A stretch of DNA of 64,000 nucleotides from Gamarada debralockiae (Eukaryota > Ascomycota > Leotiomycetes > Helotiales > Hyphodiscaceae). The notes below the pieces were generated by a model. That model was given only the letters and a program-made list of their open reading frames with translations, ran no database searches and was not told the origin of the DNA. This document shows, piece by piece, positions 10,045 through 21,473 of the stretch; position 1 is the stretch's first letter, and each line of letters begins with the position of its first letter. Made by a program: the position numbers and the translations under genes. Location: positions 1-64,000 of the forward strand of contig NXFV01000014.1 of the NCBI GenBank assembly GCA_002803225.1, read 5' to 3'.

Positions 10045-11510
10045 TATTGATTGCTTCGATTTTGATTTGTTCTGACCCGGTGCTGGCAACCTTATAGCAA
10101 TGGCTGCCCTCACTGCCATTCCACTATACATATAACTTGTATGTGGCTTAAAAGAATACTGGCAGTAGACAGACTGCGAGCATTCTCAGCAATTCAGAGC
10201 GTAACACTGGACGCGAGGGCAAACTCACAAGTAGGAGAAGACTTTGGACGCCCTCTAGGGAGCACACTTCAAAAACATCCACTAGCAATCTTCGGGCATG
10301 CCGAAAATATAGTTGAGAGCCGAATTGAGGTTGGAATATTCCTCGGTCCATTTTAGCGGTCCTCTTCTGATATGGTCTTCAGGCTCTGCACGGAAATTTC
10401 GAAGTACATCCGTCGGAGCGGTCAAGCCTCCTACGGCAAGGACTGAATTGTACAGGATAGAAAATGCATTTTATTTCGTCGTAATCGTTTCAATGCGCTG
10501 CTTGTCCAGATGTTGATTTCACATCGAGACTTGAAGATGTCGGGCAATAGAAAGGGATGGACGTAATTCAGATTTTGGAAATGCAGACCCACATATTCCA
10601 TTTCGAGGAGCATCGGATTGCCGAAGAAGCAGTCTGAGGAATTGTGAGCCGAGACATGGGCAGTTCCATTCAAAGATCTCATCTCAGATTGCGCAGGTCG
10701 CTCCTGGGTTGTTACATGAAGCCGCGGAGTAGGTGAGGTGTGAGCCTTCTGAGCCCTCCCTGCAATAATGACTGGTGCAGGCCTGGGATCTGGAATTGTG
10801 GCAGATCCATCGCAAAGAAGATTGACGACAGAGAGGGGTGTCTGAGATGGGTCATTTGGTCCAGCCTTAGCAGCAGGACTTGAGTTTGCTGCGATCGAGT
10901 GACCACGTGGGACTACCACATGAGCTGGAGAGTATTGGGTCTTGAGAGGAAGGATAGGAAGGAAAGTCTGGGCTGCCGGCTAGGAGTAGATTACGAGTTT
11001 GAGAGAAAAGCTGATTCATAAAACGAAGTTCGATGACTGACCATAGAACTCCGTTCCGGTGGTCTGCCGATTTATCGCAGCAACCACGTCGTTTTCGAAT
11101 CCACTCTCGCTCTCCAGAGCTCGCTGACCAACTCCATTATCGGCAATTCCAGGGAATGAATAGTCAGAATCAATGCTCAATGCTGTTGAGGACCAGTTGA
11201 TGAGACTGGCGGGTTTCGTGCCTCGGGTTCTGTGCCTCTGGGTTCTCTGCAAGAGAAACAACTCAACATCGGACGTTCGCAGCGAAGTCGAGTTCGTTTT
11301 CTTATGACTATAGGCACAAAGAACTTCTCGACCTATGGTATGTCAGTCACGTGTCCATGAGATGGAAGGGCCAAAATACCTTTGCAAATCTGGCACAGAT
11401 TCCCTTGATCGCATTACAGCTCAAAGTCAGGCACCGGACAATGCCATAGTTGATGGATAGTCTTACCCTTGCCTTCTTAGTGCGACACAGGTCACAAACT
11501 TAGGAAGCTC
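10045..11510 (-). pseudogene. Decayed Zn2Cys6 fungal transcription factor
   Basis: Pieces of one regulator occur in order on the minus strand but in different frames. Near 11499-11467 is the start of a binuclear zinc cluster (VCDLCRTKKAR), followed about 60 bp on by a CQICK-like piece in another frame. At about 11060-11016 is GTEFYGQSSNFVL, which then hits TGA while the next phase reads NQLFSQTRNLL. At 10590-10470 is HPFLLPDIFKSRCE. At 10470-10350 the frame shifts again into AVGGLTAPTDVLRNF. At 10310-10085 is VFEVCSLEGVQSLLL and then HTSYMYSGMAVRAA. These are hallmark segments of the fungal_trans middle homology region. At least three single-base shifts break the frame, so no functional protein can be made. 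Confidence 0.75.
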
Positions 11511-11720
11511 TCTGATAGTACTTTCTTTTCAGCGGCCGCTGGATTGCGCCGGCTGTGACTGCAGATCCTGGTTTTCTCTGGCCTCGAAAGACACCTCATT
11601 TCGCAATCCTCGTGGTCGAGAAGATTCTGCCTGGATCGTATCTTGTTATGGCTAGTGGAGATACCACAATGTCTAGCACAAGAAGAGGTACAAGAAGACA
11701 TTTGGGTGTGTTGAAGAAAT

Positions 11721-12227
11721 TGAGACGAGGTTACTGACGCCGAAGCTTGCCTACTTTAGCCGGGCGGACTCCCCTTTTCCGACCATTCCGGGGGGATTGA
11801 CCATTTATGTCAAGATTCCCGGGAAGTTTTCAATCGTTGACTTTATAGAAAACCATTTAGAATCACGGCCCTTGGAAAGTCTAATTAATCAAGAGATAAC
11901 CTTGTCCTGTCTGAACTTTCGTTCAGATCACGAGACCTTTGCATTGGAAATACTGACCGGGATTAAAGAACGCTAAGCTCTAGCGTGACAACCCCAGGTT
12001 TTCAAGACCTGAAAGGAGGCTCGGATCTCTGAATTTGAATTTGGACACGAACGCAACCAGCTGCTCCTGTCTTGCTGGCACAGTTATCTTCGAATGGACA
12101 TGTGATTTTGAAAGACTCCCGATTTTGATGTTGTACGGATGGAATGTCCTAGCCAGTCTACAAAGCTAAGCTCAACAATCGCTGTTGCTATTAGCTTGTC
12201 AACAGCTTCCAGCCACGAGCCATCAAG
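11721..12227. other. Intergenic region upstream of the Dcr2-like gene
   Basis: Lies between the divergently oriented TF relic and the Dcr2-type phosphatase, so it holds the phosphatase promoter. No repeat or coding signal recognised. Confidence 0.45.
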
Positions 12228-14006
12228 ATGACCAGAAGAATCGTACGTCCCAGTCGCATATCGCCAGTGAGCGGCTCTGTATATGCTAATCCCATTCTAG
12301 GTTCGCACAGTATGCCAACTCTCGGCGCTGGCAGTATTCACTCTCGCCGTCGTTTGGTTCCTCGACAAAAAATTCCGAGTCTTACCATCCGCGCTACACA
12401 ATGTTATGCCGGCGCACCATCCCGGTCTTGTGATCACAGATATAACAGTGACGACCTGTATGTTCTCGAGCTGCACGCTTGATAACACCTGGCATCGTAT
12501 CGAGAAGGACCTCTATCTTGGCAAGGGCTGGGTCTCGAGCGCGTACGTACATATACAGCGGAAAAAGGAGGAGGAGTTGTTACCGGAGGATAAGGTGATA
12601 GTTGATGTCAGCGTTGGACGATTGGATCCGTCTACAGGCGTGAAGGGCGAGGCAGATGAGAGATGGGAGAAGCGACCCGCGGGCCTCTGGTTGAAGCGGT
12701 CCTCCAAGCACCGGACAAGCGATTCGAATAAGGCGGTAACGGCAGTGGATGTGTTATTCGGTGCGGATGCGGTTGATCCAAGAGATGGATGGCAGATCAT
12801 TGGCACTTCTCTTCTACTCGCTTCGTCGGGCGAGATCCAGGAAGCACGACTTAGTGTACGAAGAGGGAAGCAAGTTGAACCGGCGAAACCTACCCCCCGA
12901 ATCAACGAACATGGGAAATTCAAAATTATGCAAGCTGCAGATCTACACCTGAGCACCGGGACGGGACACTGCAGAGATGAACAGCCAGCTGGACATAATG
13001 GGGGGAAATGCGAGGCTGATCCAAGAACATTGGACTTCGTGGGAAGGCTATTGGATGAGGAGAAGCCAGATCTTGTGGTTCTGAGTGGCGATCAGATAAA
13101 TGGCGAGACTGCACCTGATGCACAGAGTGTAAGGCCATGCTTAGAAGTACAAGACTTTTACTGACTTTTGTAGGCGATTTTTAAATACGCCGAGCTGTTC
13201 ATTAAGCGCAAAATCCCGTACGCAACGATATTCGGCAATCACGACGATGAAGGATCATTATCTCGAGCCGGACAAATGTCGCTGATCCAATCCCTCCCAT
13301 ATTCGCTCTCCGAGCCAGGCCCTGAGGATATTGATGGAATTGGAAACTACTACGTCGAAGTGCTTGCCCGGGGAAGTTCAAAACACTCTGCATTAACGCT
13401 TTACCTACTCGACACTCACGCTTATTCACCAGACGAGCGAGCGTTCAAAGGCTACGATTGGCTGAAGAAGAACCAAATAAACTGGTTCAAGGAAACGGCG
13501 GGAGGATTGAAGAAGGCGCACGGGGAATACTCGCATATACATATGGATTTGGCTTTCATCCATATTCCGCTCCCTGAGTATATCGATAAGAGTCTCCCGA
13601 TCAAAGGGGAGTGGAGAGAGGGCGTCACTGCGCCAGGATTTAATTCTGGATTCAGGGATGCTTTGGTAGAGGAAAACGTTCTGGTGGTCAGCTGCGGACA
13701 GTAAGTATTCTGTGCGGTCTCATATGATCTCTGCTGACACATTCTAGTGACCACGCAAATGAATACTGCGCACTGTCCAAGAATGACGCTAACGACCCTG
13801 CCCTTTGGATGTGCTATGCAGGCGGCGCAGGTTTCGGTGGATATGGTGGATACGGAGGATACCATCGCCGCATACGATTTTTCGATATAGATATGAACGA
13901 GGCGAGGATAACAACATACAAGAGGGTCGAATATGGCGAAGTTGAGAAGCGGATCGATGAGCAGATCATCGTGGAGAGTGGCAAGGTTGCGCCACTTGCT
14001 CCGTAG
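12228..14006 (+). CDS. DCR2: Dcr2-type calcineurin-like phosphoesterase
   Basis: Membrane-anchored metallophosphatase; the yeast relative Dcr2 acts in cell-cycle entry and the unfolded protein response. Exons 12228..12242, 12301..13128, 13174..13700 and 13748..14006 (introns 58, 45 and 47 bp) give 542 aa. The five-codon first exon is needed to put an ATG before the hydrophobic anchor at about residues 8-26. Metallophosphoesterase motifs appear in order: ADLHLS (Asp219, His221), SGDQIN (Asp269), GNHD (302-305), the FIHIP histidine (about 411) and GHDH (456-459), the last formed across the third intron. A glycine/tyrosine-rich segment follows at about residues 479-490. The frame is clean. The family is clear; orthology to Dcr2 rests on architecture and length. 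Confidence 0.85.
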
Positions 14007-14517
14007 AGCAGGGATGGAACATAGGTAACAGGCGTTAAGTTTGAAAAGGAGCATATGATGGAATGGCCTTTCTGGATTGTGTTACCCAGCTTTAGTGTAC
14101 ATCAAACAAAGCGATACCACTTCTTAATCTTCACTGAGGCTTACTGGCCATGTTTCATATTGTGGCCTGGTGGAATACTGCGTTTCTAGGACTTCCCAGC
14201 AGACAAAGGGATCCGCGACGAGGCTCGCGTCAATTCGGCAATCTCAAAGGATCTCAAAGCCCCTGAAAATCGCCAAAATAGGGGAAGACTTTTACACAAT
14301 ATCTCTCACAGAACCCAACCATAGTCCTTCTAATTTTTGAATCTCCACTGAATGGAATCTTGAACATGATCCTCTCCTCAAGAAGACCTTCCAGGTCGAA
14401 AGCAAAACTTGAAGAGCTTCAAAGATGACTAAGCCCCTTCGGCTCTCTTAGCCACGACTTGTTCCGACGCGCCCCATCGACACCCTTCCTTTCCATCAAA
14501 TACCAGCCACTATCCTC
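14007..14517. other. Intergenic region between DCR2-like and OXNAD1-like genes
   Basis: 3' flank of one plus-strand gene and promoter of the next. Nothing else recognised. Confidence 0.45.
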
Positions 14518-15462
14518 ATGCTCCGCAATTATTACCGGCTCGTCTTTCGCTCTTCATTTCGTCATTCTACTCTCCGTCAAATCCGAAAGATGGACATGCC
14601 AGCAGAAAGGAGGGCGTTAAGCCATGTAGAGCGGACGGCAGCGGAACCACGTGACAAGTCCCTTCGCAGAGTCACACTAAAGAGCATTGACCAGATAAAC
14701 TCAGAGATCCGGTTATTAAAACTTAGTCCAGCGCCCGGAGAGAAGGAATTCTCATTTCTCCCAGGACAATGGCTAGATGTCCATGTCCCCACCATACCTA
14801 AAGCAGGAGGATTCACTATCACCTCCCCACCTTCACTCCTCTCATCGTCCAACCCAAATCCGTATTTCGAGCTCGCTATCCAAAAGTCCCCAAGCAATCC
14901 CCCAGCTGCCTGGCTCTGGCGATCCGAGGAAGAGATATTGGGCTCCGAGCTGCAAGTCAGGGTGGGAGGGAGTTTCGTCTGGCCTCCGAAATTCTACGGC
15001 GATGAGATCAGACGCGTAGTCTTCATCGCCGGTGGCGTAGGGATCAATCCCTTAATGAGTATTATATCCCATCTATCCCAACAAGATCCTCTCCCCTTCT
15101 CGATCAAATTCCTCTACACCCTCCGCGATCCCGGCTCGTCGCGAAGTGGGGAGTCAATTCTGTTCTTAGAACGACTTGTCAAGATCTTCAGCCAACTAGA
15201 TAGGCCGGAATCACTTGAAGTATTTTTGACTGGTGGGAAGAATGGTGATGGGGTTATTAATTGTAATGAGAATAAGGTGGGATATAAGGGGAGGAGGGTG
15301 GAGAGGAAGGATCTATTGGAAGCGTTGGGTGAGGTGGAGGGGAGGAGGGGCACAGTGGTTTATATTTGTGGGGTTCCGGGGATGACGGATGAGTTTGTTG
15401 ACGCGGCAAAGGGGGCGGAGGGGATGGATGGGAGGCATGTGCTTTGTGAGAAATGGTGGTAG
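14518..15462 (+). CDS. OXNAD1-like mitochondrial FAD/NAD(P)H oxidoreductase
   Basis: 314-residue single-exon flavoprotein of the ferredoxin-NADP reductase fold. Residues 1-25 are rich in Arg, Ser and Tyr and lack acidic residues, a good mitochondrial presequence. The FAD domain carries FLPGQWLDVHVP and the GGFTITSPP flavin-binding stretch (98-105), which matches the OXNAD1 pattern rather than the RxYS of cytochrome b5 reductase. The nucleotide-binding domain has IAGGVGINPLMSI (about 170-182), YICGVPGMTDEF and a C-terminal aromatic tail after a Cys-Glu pair, as in the family. The substrate of this group is not established. Intact, length typical. Confidence 0.82.
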   Translation: MLRNYYRLVFRSSFRHSTLRQIRKMDMPAERRALSHVERTAAEPRDKSLRRVTLKSIDQINSEIRLLKLSPAPGEKEFSFLPGQWLDVHVPTIPKAGGFTITSPPSLLSSSNPNPYFELAIQKSPSNPPAAWLWRSEEEILGSELQVRVGGSFVWPPKFYGDEIRRVVFIAGGVGINPLMSIISHLSQQDPLPFSIKFLYTLRDPGSSRSGESILFLERLVKIFSQLDRPESLEVFLTGGKNGDGVINCNENKVGYKGRRVERKDLLEALGEVEGRRGTVVYICGVPGMTDEFVDAAKGAEGMDGRHVLCEKWW

Positions 15463-15558
15463 AGGGACTTTATTGGCGCGCATTCGTCGACCTGCTTGCA
15501 GTTGGGTGGAAGCCCGGGGATTCCAACTGGAAACTCGGTCTGAATTCCTAAAATTATG

Positions 15559-16833
15559 TCAACTACACCACAACCTCTCATCCAAATATGTCACCACTCT
15601 CAACCTGGTTCCAAAACCCCGCCAGCTGTCCTCCAGAGCGCTCTTGACATGATCATTCATCATCGGCTTCACACTCTTCAAAAAGCAAGCCGCAGCACCA
15701 TTGGCGGTCACCAAACACGCAATTACAATCCACACATACGTCCACACTCTCTCACTTTCTGGAATCACAGCCGGAGCATACGTGTTGGCGGCCAACTCTG
15801 GACCAACATATGAGGCGTATTGTTGTTGTATATGGCAGTGAAAATGGCGATCCCGATAATCCCTCCAAGTGCACGGCAGGAGATCGAGACGTTGGCTGCT
15901 GTACCGATACCGAAGAGAGTGGAGAATGTGTATACCCAGGTGAGGTGCGTGGACGTGACGAGGCCCATCAGTCCTTCAAATCGTCCGTCTGGATTCATAA
16001 ATCGACTTTAAAGACTTACCTGTGAAGAGAGCACACCAGAACAGAGCGACAATCAACAAGTCTCGGTATGATCTTGTGGATGCCATGATCCAACCCGCTG
16101 GAATACAGCCGAAAGTAGATGCTATCAAGTATAGAGGGAGGATCACAGCAATTCGTACGGCATTCTGTGAGAACAGGTCGAAAATCTCCTGCGAGAACAA
16201 GACGTTACGCCCAAAAGTAACATCCCATCAATCGTGCAAACGAAGAGAAGGATTAGGAAGTTCAAGGTTTGGAACAATCGGATGCCCTCTTTGACGACGA
16301 AAGCCTCATAAGGCCAAAGATAAGCAAGCCAACGCAGCCCATGGTGAGAGGAGCAATGACATGTCCAGGATACGTGCCTCCTCCCCAAGTCAAGCCGATG
16401 ATGAGGGAACCGAATGATCCGGACACGGGCAGGATACCGATGTAGTCGACACTGAACCAGGTCTCCTTCATGAAATGGTGGCGGCCAAGGAGTGGCTTGG
16501 GTGGAAAATATGTCACAGCGATCGATACTGCCGGAAAGCCATATATAATGCCGTTAAAATAATATGTCCATCGCCATCCCCTAGCACCTCCAATGTTGTC
16601 GCGGACGAAGGCAGCGGCGACAAAAGTGCCAAAGACTACGAAGGCGCTTGCCATCGCTTGAGAGACCCCCATTGCCCAGGGACGGAGCTTGTTGTGCATG
16701 ATTTCTTGGATGCAGGAGATTTATACGATCTGGGTAAACATCAGTAAGACGCCATCTCGGAGTGAACGATTGACTTACGTATATTCGTTGCCGATCTGAG
16801 GGCTTGCTAGTGCAACGACGTCGTCTATTCGAG
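15559..16833 (-). pseudogene. MFS efflux transporter, C-terminal two-thirds (Tri12-like), broken
   Basis: Minus-strand remains of a 12-14 TM drug/toxin-type efflux carrier. Reading order: VALASPQIGNEYT, a possible intron, an in-frame TAA, then EIMHNKLRPWAMG, WRWTYYFNGI, GLTWGGGTYPG, VCTIDGMLLLG, IPAGWIMASTRSY, SISCRALGGIIGIAIF and a last TM segment near 15700. These motifs are typical of the fungal Tri12-like (TRI12) branch. The frame changes by one base near 16310, near 16230 and again near 15990. The N-terminal TM helices are missing here; a matching N-terminal half lies at 21474-22050 in the same orientation. Confidence 0.75.
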
Positions 16834-17270
16834 AAGAGGTTCAAAGACACGGAACAACTGGCTGGTCGCTGATTTAGACGATGGCATTTGGGCTCAGCAA
16901 CGCCGCGTGCCTGGGCTCTCTCAATGTGCGCAGTCGCTGTCTTGGAATGGCTTGTGCGCTCTCGAAATGGGGTTTCTCCGGCGCATTCGCTTTCCTCTGA
17001 CAGTCGACGAGACGGGGTCAACAACGGAGGGACTTCTGCACGTGCGGGTTCTTGTTCAGATGTCGGATTCAAACACGATGTTGGGTCTCTTCGTTGCAGT
17101 TCGCATTTTAGGCGAGGGTTAGAGGGCACACAGCCTGGGAACAGTTTATTGGATTGATCGTATCTATAAACAACCTCTCTCTGTTCTATATATTCAAGGT
17201 GGGGTTCTGTCCACTGCTCTGTTGCAAATTCATTGGCGCCTCTCAGGCACGTCCGCAACACGCAATCTAG

Positions 17271-17525
17271 AAATCCGCTCGAATCATACCGCTTTCATTC
17301 ATACCATTCATATACGAAAATACACCACCCGGGTCACCTCTGCGACGATTATGGGTCGGCTGGGTTGTGCAGTATGCAACACCTGAGATTTTTGAAAATG
17401 GCGACTGGGTGTTCCCCGAGGAGTTCCTGCGTGAGTTGGCAGCTGCCCAGGTACGACATACACAAAAGCTCGTTGAGGAGGTAAAGGATGCCCAGGGAAG
17501 AGTAAATACAGCTATGATGATGTGA
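17271..17525 (+). pseudogene. C-terminal fragment resembling a BTB/POZ-type fungal protein
   Basis: An 84-codon frame, closed upstream by TAG at 17268, contains FIYENTPPGSPLRRLWVGWV, then EIFENGDWVFPEEFLRELAA and a charged helix. This arrangement (YE-T-x-G...LRRLWV..W...F..E) is what I know from the C-terminal part of many fungal BTB/POZ proteins. No BTB core is visible upstream, so it is a truncated relic or a lone last exon. It lies within the segment that separates the two MFS halves. Confidence 0.4.
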
Positions 17526-17628
17526 TTCAAGCCAGGTCTGAGGAATTGGGAGCTCTATACTAGACCCTCTAGGTTCCAATACCGCGGTTCAGTTGATAAT
17601 GAGCTTCTGAGAGATAGGCGGCATTGGG

Positions 17629-17731
17629 GACGGATCACAATAGGGAAGGATGTACGTTGGGGATGGGTTCACATTGGTGCAATGAGGACGGATCACAATT
17701 GGGAAGGATGTACATTGGAGATGGATCCACG
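17629..17731. repeat. Two-copy 58-bp tandem duplication
   Basis: Unit beginning GGACGGATCACAAT at 17629 and again at 17687, with a few substitutions between copies (e.g. TAGGG/TTGGG). The second copy is incomplete after ATGGATCC. Non-coding, with no known function. Confidence 0.6.
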
Positions 17732-18192
17732 ATGGTTCCCTTTACTCATATCTGTTCGGAATGGGTTGAGGGTTTTCTTACTCTCACCTCTAGTCAGCTT
17801 TTGCTACCATCTTCATAAATCCTCCCAGTCTTATGTTGACAATAGCAGGCCGCAGTCCCACTGTGAGTCTGTAACACCTTCCCACATCATGTCGCCTACT
17901 TTGAGGGCCTGTTCTCACAGGGCACGAGTGCTTGAGTCTGCGAGACCCTGCATTTATGAGACCTTGAGGGTCGCTGAGGTGCGGAGCGGGGTTGTTTGCT
18001 GCACCTGCCTCCCTAGAATTGCCGGCAAGGCGCCCTGTGGGAGCGCCTTCCATGGAGTGATTTGGTCCCAAAGACGATCCTGCTTTCCTGGCTGTTTCCC
18101 ATTTTGAGCTTCTTGAACTTCTTCCACCCTCGTATCACAAGCTCAATCAGCTAGTTTTGCCTCCACCGCCATCGGCGAAAAGTCTATATTTC
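17732..18192. other. Intergenic region 3' of the HET gene
   Basis: No recognisable gene. It lies between the 58-bp duplication and the HET stop codon. Confidence 0.4.
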
Positions 18193-20613
18193 TCATCGCA
18201 GAAATGGCTCCTCTTTTCCGGGTATATATGGTCTTCGCCTTTCTGGAATGCTCATATATGTATCGTCAGAACATACCGATGTTACATCTGATATCGTCGT
18301 TACATTGGATGACAGGTCTTCTGACCGGGTTACAATAGAATCTCGGACGCTGTCGCCTGTCGATGCGCTCATTGCGCCCGTCCTCCACCAGGAAATCCGT
18401 GCTTGCTCGTGGTTTTGGCTCGAATCTTCTATGCGACATTGGGTGCAAAAAGAGGTTATGGATGTGATCGAAGCGCTCGATTCCCAAGACGTCCAGCGTT
18501 TACACTGTTTGCATTGTTGGTGTGACCAAGTAGCGGCGTGTATGAGATTTTCCCTTGAAGTCTCGAAGGTTGCTCTGCACCTTAGGCAAGAATACACTCT
18601 AGCAGGATATTTTCCCTTGCGTAGCTGAGAGTCGGAAATCTTTGGAGCACAATTTGGCGGTCCCTCATGTGGACGTCTCGGTTCAGTCTCATTGCGAGAC
18701 TGTCCACTTAAGCCAGGCGCTATCAATGCCTCTACAACATTCCTCCTATCCCTTGACAGGTCACGAGGTCTGCCTTTCGAATTGGGTGGTATGGACAAGG
18801 CAACCCTATAATCTGGTAATTCAAATGGCTGATGAATTCTGCTAAACATCTGCAGTGTCGAAAGATCAAACTGAATATTCACAACATCACCAGGCACCAC
18901 CGAATTCGATTGCAGTGAAGCTACTGTCGAGCCCTGACCAACCATTGTATGATCACCGTCGATGTTGCGTACAATGGCGATGATATTTGTATATTTAAAA
19001 GTGCAAACCGAATCTCCGAGTTCCGTTCCAACAGGGGCAAATCCAACCTTCCAGCTGATTCCGTCGGCAATTCCAGCTCTCGCCAAATACATCAGGCAAT
19101 CTTCGTATTGTGGATTTGCACCCAAGAAGTCTGAAGCACGGAGGAATTCGCAGCAGAAGTTCATGAATGTCTGTAGGCCATGGATAGCGGGGTTTTCCTG
19201 CAGCTCTGGGCAGTGCAGATCCACCATTTCGAAGTTCCGCACCGGTTCGTCTCTCGGTCTCGAAAGTATATCCATTTCGTTACTTCTCCAAATCTGTCGA
19301 AGTGCTTTGGTTATTCGAGTCGTTAAATTTGGGATTTCGCCTTCCTGGCATCCGAATTTCATCTCTTGGAACGACTGAACCATTGTATGCGGCACCATCA
19401 AAGCCCCATCCTCTATAAATAAGGACTTCAGGGGTGCTGTAACAAAGGCGACTCGTCCTATCTCATGCCCTAGAATCATGATCGGACTTGGAGTCTGAGA
19501 ACTTGGTATCCCTTCTTGAAGCTCTGCTTCCAAGTCCGGACTTCCAACTTCAAAAGAGTTCTCCGAATGAACCTGGTTTAATGCTCCTTTCACAATAAGA
19601 CCGTGAAGATCCAACGATCGACGTACCATACTTTCCCTGCCACCATTGCGTCTTCCGTCGGAATGAAAATGGATATCATGCTCCAGCAACCGGCGGCACA
19701 AGGTGTAAGCTGTGCATGTATAATCGACGGGAACACAAATTCGACAGCATTCAGGCGCGAAGCTGTGCATACCAAATATCTTGTCTCTGATATCCACACA
19801 CTTGGCATCTTTATGAATCCAAAGCAGGGACAGGAGGGACGCAAGCTCTATGACAGGACCGCTCTCCGTATTTGCACGCCTTTGCTGACAGATTTTCATA
19901 GCTGCAGAATCCACGATTCTCGCTATAATGTGGCTTGCTCTGAACACGGGGTGCACACGGTTGAAGGTCTGGAGTACTTCCTCGAAAGCAAAAAGCGCAT
20001 TGCTGAAAAGCTCCCATGGTAGCACTCTCTCCCCACAATGGATCTCGATTCGTGCAGCGAGTACGACCTCCTGAATAATCCACAGCCTGTCCCAATACTC
20101 TCTCTTACACAAGCTCGCAACCGCCTCCCAGCATTCCAGCTCAACCATCCCTTCCTTCATCTTCCTGACCGTATCCGGGCTACCCACGAACCGAAAGGCC
20201 TTTGGCGAAAGTTCATCCGGCAACCCAAGCCAAACCCTCACCGTCGTCGCCTGCGAATAAATCATCCCCATCTGCGCAACCTGATGTCCTCTTTCCGCAT
20301 CATCCATTTGATTAATGCACACAGCATCCACCCATAGCATCCTGACCTTATCCCTCAACCTCAGATATCTCAGCGCATTCCCCAGATTTTCCCTTACTTC
20401 CATCGTTCGACCGTCGTCGATTTGCAGCATGGTAGTCTGGGTTTTCCCGGGCCCATCGACATCCCACATGTACGAGAGGGCGTCATAGGTAGGGCTTTCG
20501 CCCAAGCGAGCGTGGAACATTGTGCATTTTACGGGTGCGGAGCCGATGCCGGGCTCGAGACGAAGGAGACGGATTTCATCCTTTTCACGGAGTGCGCTGT
20601 AGACAATGCCCAT
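18193..20613 (-). CDS. HET-domain protein with C-terminal Cys/His cluster
   Basis: 806-residue uninterrupted frame. The HET domain spans about residues 42-190 with the hallmark pieces YDALSYMWD (43-51), LWVDAVCINQ (93-102), QVAQMGMIYSQA and YWDRLWIIQEV (173-183). HET domains drive heterokaryon-incompatibility cell death in filamentous ascomycetes. The large middle region is unlike any domain I recognise. Near the C-terminus is a Cys/His-rich block: CxxC at 676/679, His692, His698, CxxC at 701/704 and CxxC at 723/726, consistent with one or two zinc-binding units. A Ser/Thr-rich tail follows. The start at 20613 is the first ATG and gives the usual short lead before HET. The gene sits between the two halves of a broken MFS gene. 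Its partner is unknown. Confidence 0.87.
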   Translation of the reverse strand: MGIVYSALREKDEIRLLRLEPGIGSAPVKCTMFHARLGESPTYDALSYMWDVDGPGKTQTTMLQIDDGRTMEVRENLGNALRYLRLRDKVRMLWVDAVCINQMDDAERGHQVAQMGMIYSQATTVRVWLGLPDELSPKAFRFVGSPDTVRKMKEGMVELECWEAVASLCKREYWDRLWIIQEVVLAARIEIHCGERVLPWELFSNALFAFEEVLQTFNRVHPVFRASHIIARIVDSAAMKICQQRRANTESGPVIELASLLSLLWIHKDAKCVDIRDKIFGMHSFAPECCRICVPVDYTCTAYTLCRRLLEHDIHFHSDGRRNGGRESMVRRSLDLHGLIVKGALNQVHSENSFEVGSPDLEAELQEGIPSSQTPSPIMILGHEIGRVAFVTAPLKSLFIEDGALMVPHTMVQSFQEMKFGCQEGEIPNLTTRITKALRQIWRSNEMDILSRPRDEPVRNFEMVDLHCPELQENPAIHGLQTFMNFCCEFLRASDFLGANPQYEDCLMYLARAGIADGISWKVGFAPVGTELGDSVCTFKYTNIIAIVRNIDGDHTMVGQGSTVASLQSNSVVPGDVVNIQFDLSTLQMFSRIHQPFELPDYRVALSIPPNSKGRPRDLSRDRRNVVEALIAPGLSGQSRNETEPRRPHEGPPNCAPKISDSQLRKGKYPARVYSCLRCRATFETSRENLIHAATWSHQQCKQCKRWTSWESSASITSITSFCTQCRIEDSSQNHEQARISWWRTGAMSASTGDSVRDSIVTRSEDLSSNVTTISDVTSVCSDDTYMSIPERRRPYIPGKEEPFLR

Positions 20614-21473
20614 GGTTGTGGTGCTTCATTCTGGGGACTTGGGGGTACTAAGTCGAGCTTTGCCGGATGCTGATTGGTCAATGCAAGGTACATCCCCTGG
20701 TGCTTCGAGTGGTTTGAATTGAGTTAAAAAGACATTAGATTATCGCTGTCAAGCACCTAGAAAACAGTGCGTAATCCAAGAGATCATGAAAATTAGGTTG
20801 CAAAGGCTTTTCGAACTCTTTCTCAAGATCAAAAAGATGGTTACGTATTCGTGGTGCGGATGAGGCAGCGAGGCTGAGGAGCCGCGTCCACGTATGCCGT
20901 GGCGTAATTGGCCACCCTGACTCACATCTTGGCTCCAGCCTTGCATATTACAATCAACGGTTGGTTAGTTCTGTTATGCTTGTTTTAAGGTTACGCGTCG
21001 CTTTGATATCATGTTTTTTGAGTGCTGTGGAAAGATATGGATGTGCGATGATCGAGTATTCTGGAATTTTACGCCTTCACTTCCTCGGACACCGAGTATC
21101 ACGCCTTGGGGAAAGATGTTAGGGACAAAATTTGCAACCGAATCAGGACACGGATGGACCTCAACTGATATCCAGCGGTACACGACAAATGGTCGGTAGT
21201 CGGATTGGGCGAGGCAACAGGAAAGTAAGCCTGCAGACAACTTCCTTATCCAATACCCATTTTGCCGCATCTTACTTTTCGTCAAGCCGATGTGAGCTAA
21301 ATAAGTACAGAATTCTGTTGTTGGGAAAACTTCTCAATCTCCGTTGAGAGCAAGGCGTCAACGGTGAAGAGCCCTAGGCGCTTGAAGTGCTTCCCCTCCT
21401 CGATTAAGAATCAGACCGGAAAGAAATGATTTGGATTCTGTACGCATTTCCCGGATTGGGAATAACACAAAAT
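20614..21473. other. Promoter side of the HET gene; no gene seen
   Basis: Contains only short frames without motifs. Includes the HET promoter and the region bordering the N-terminal MFS relic. Confidence 0.45.

Noticed and set aside
10712..10919. Independent short ORFs around 10.8 kb
   Set aside because: They are different frames of the decayed Zn2Cys6 factor rather than separate genes.
16581..17261. 226-codon minus-strand ORF
   Set aside because: Arg/Ser-rich composition without motifs; its 3' part is a shadow of the MFS relic in another frame.
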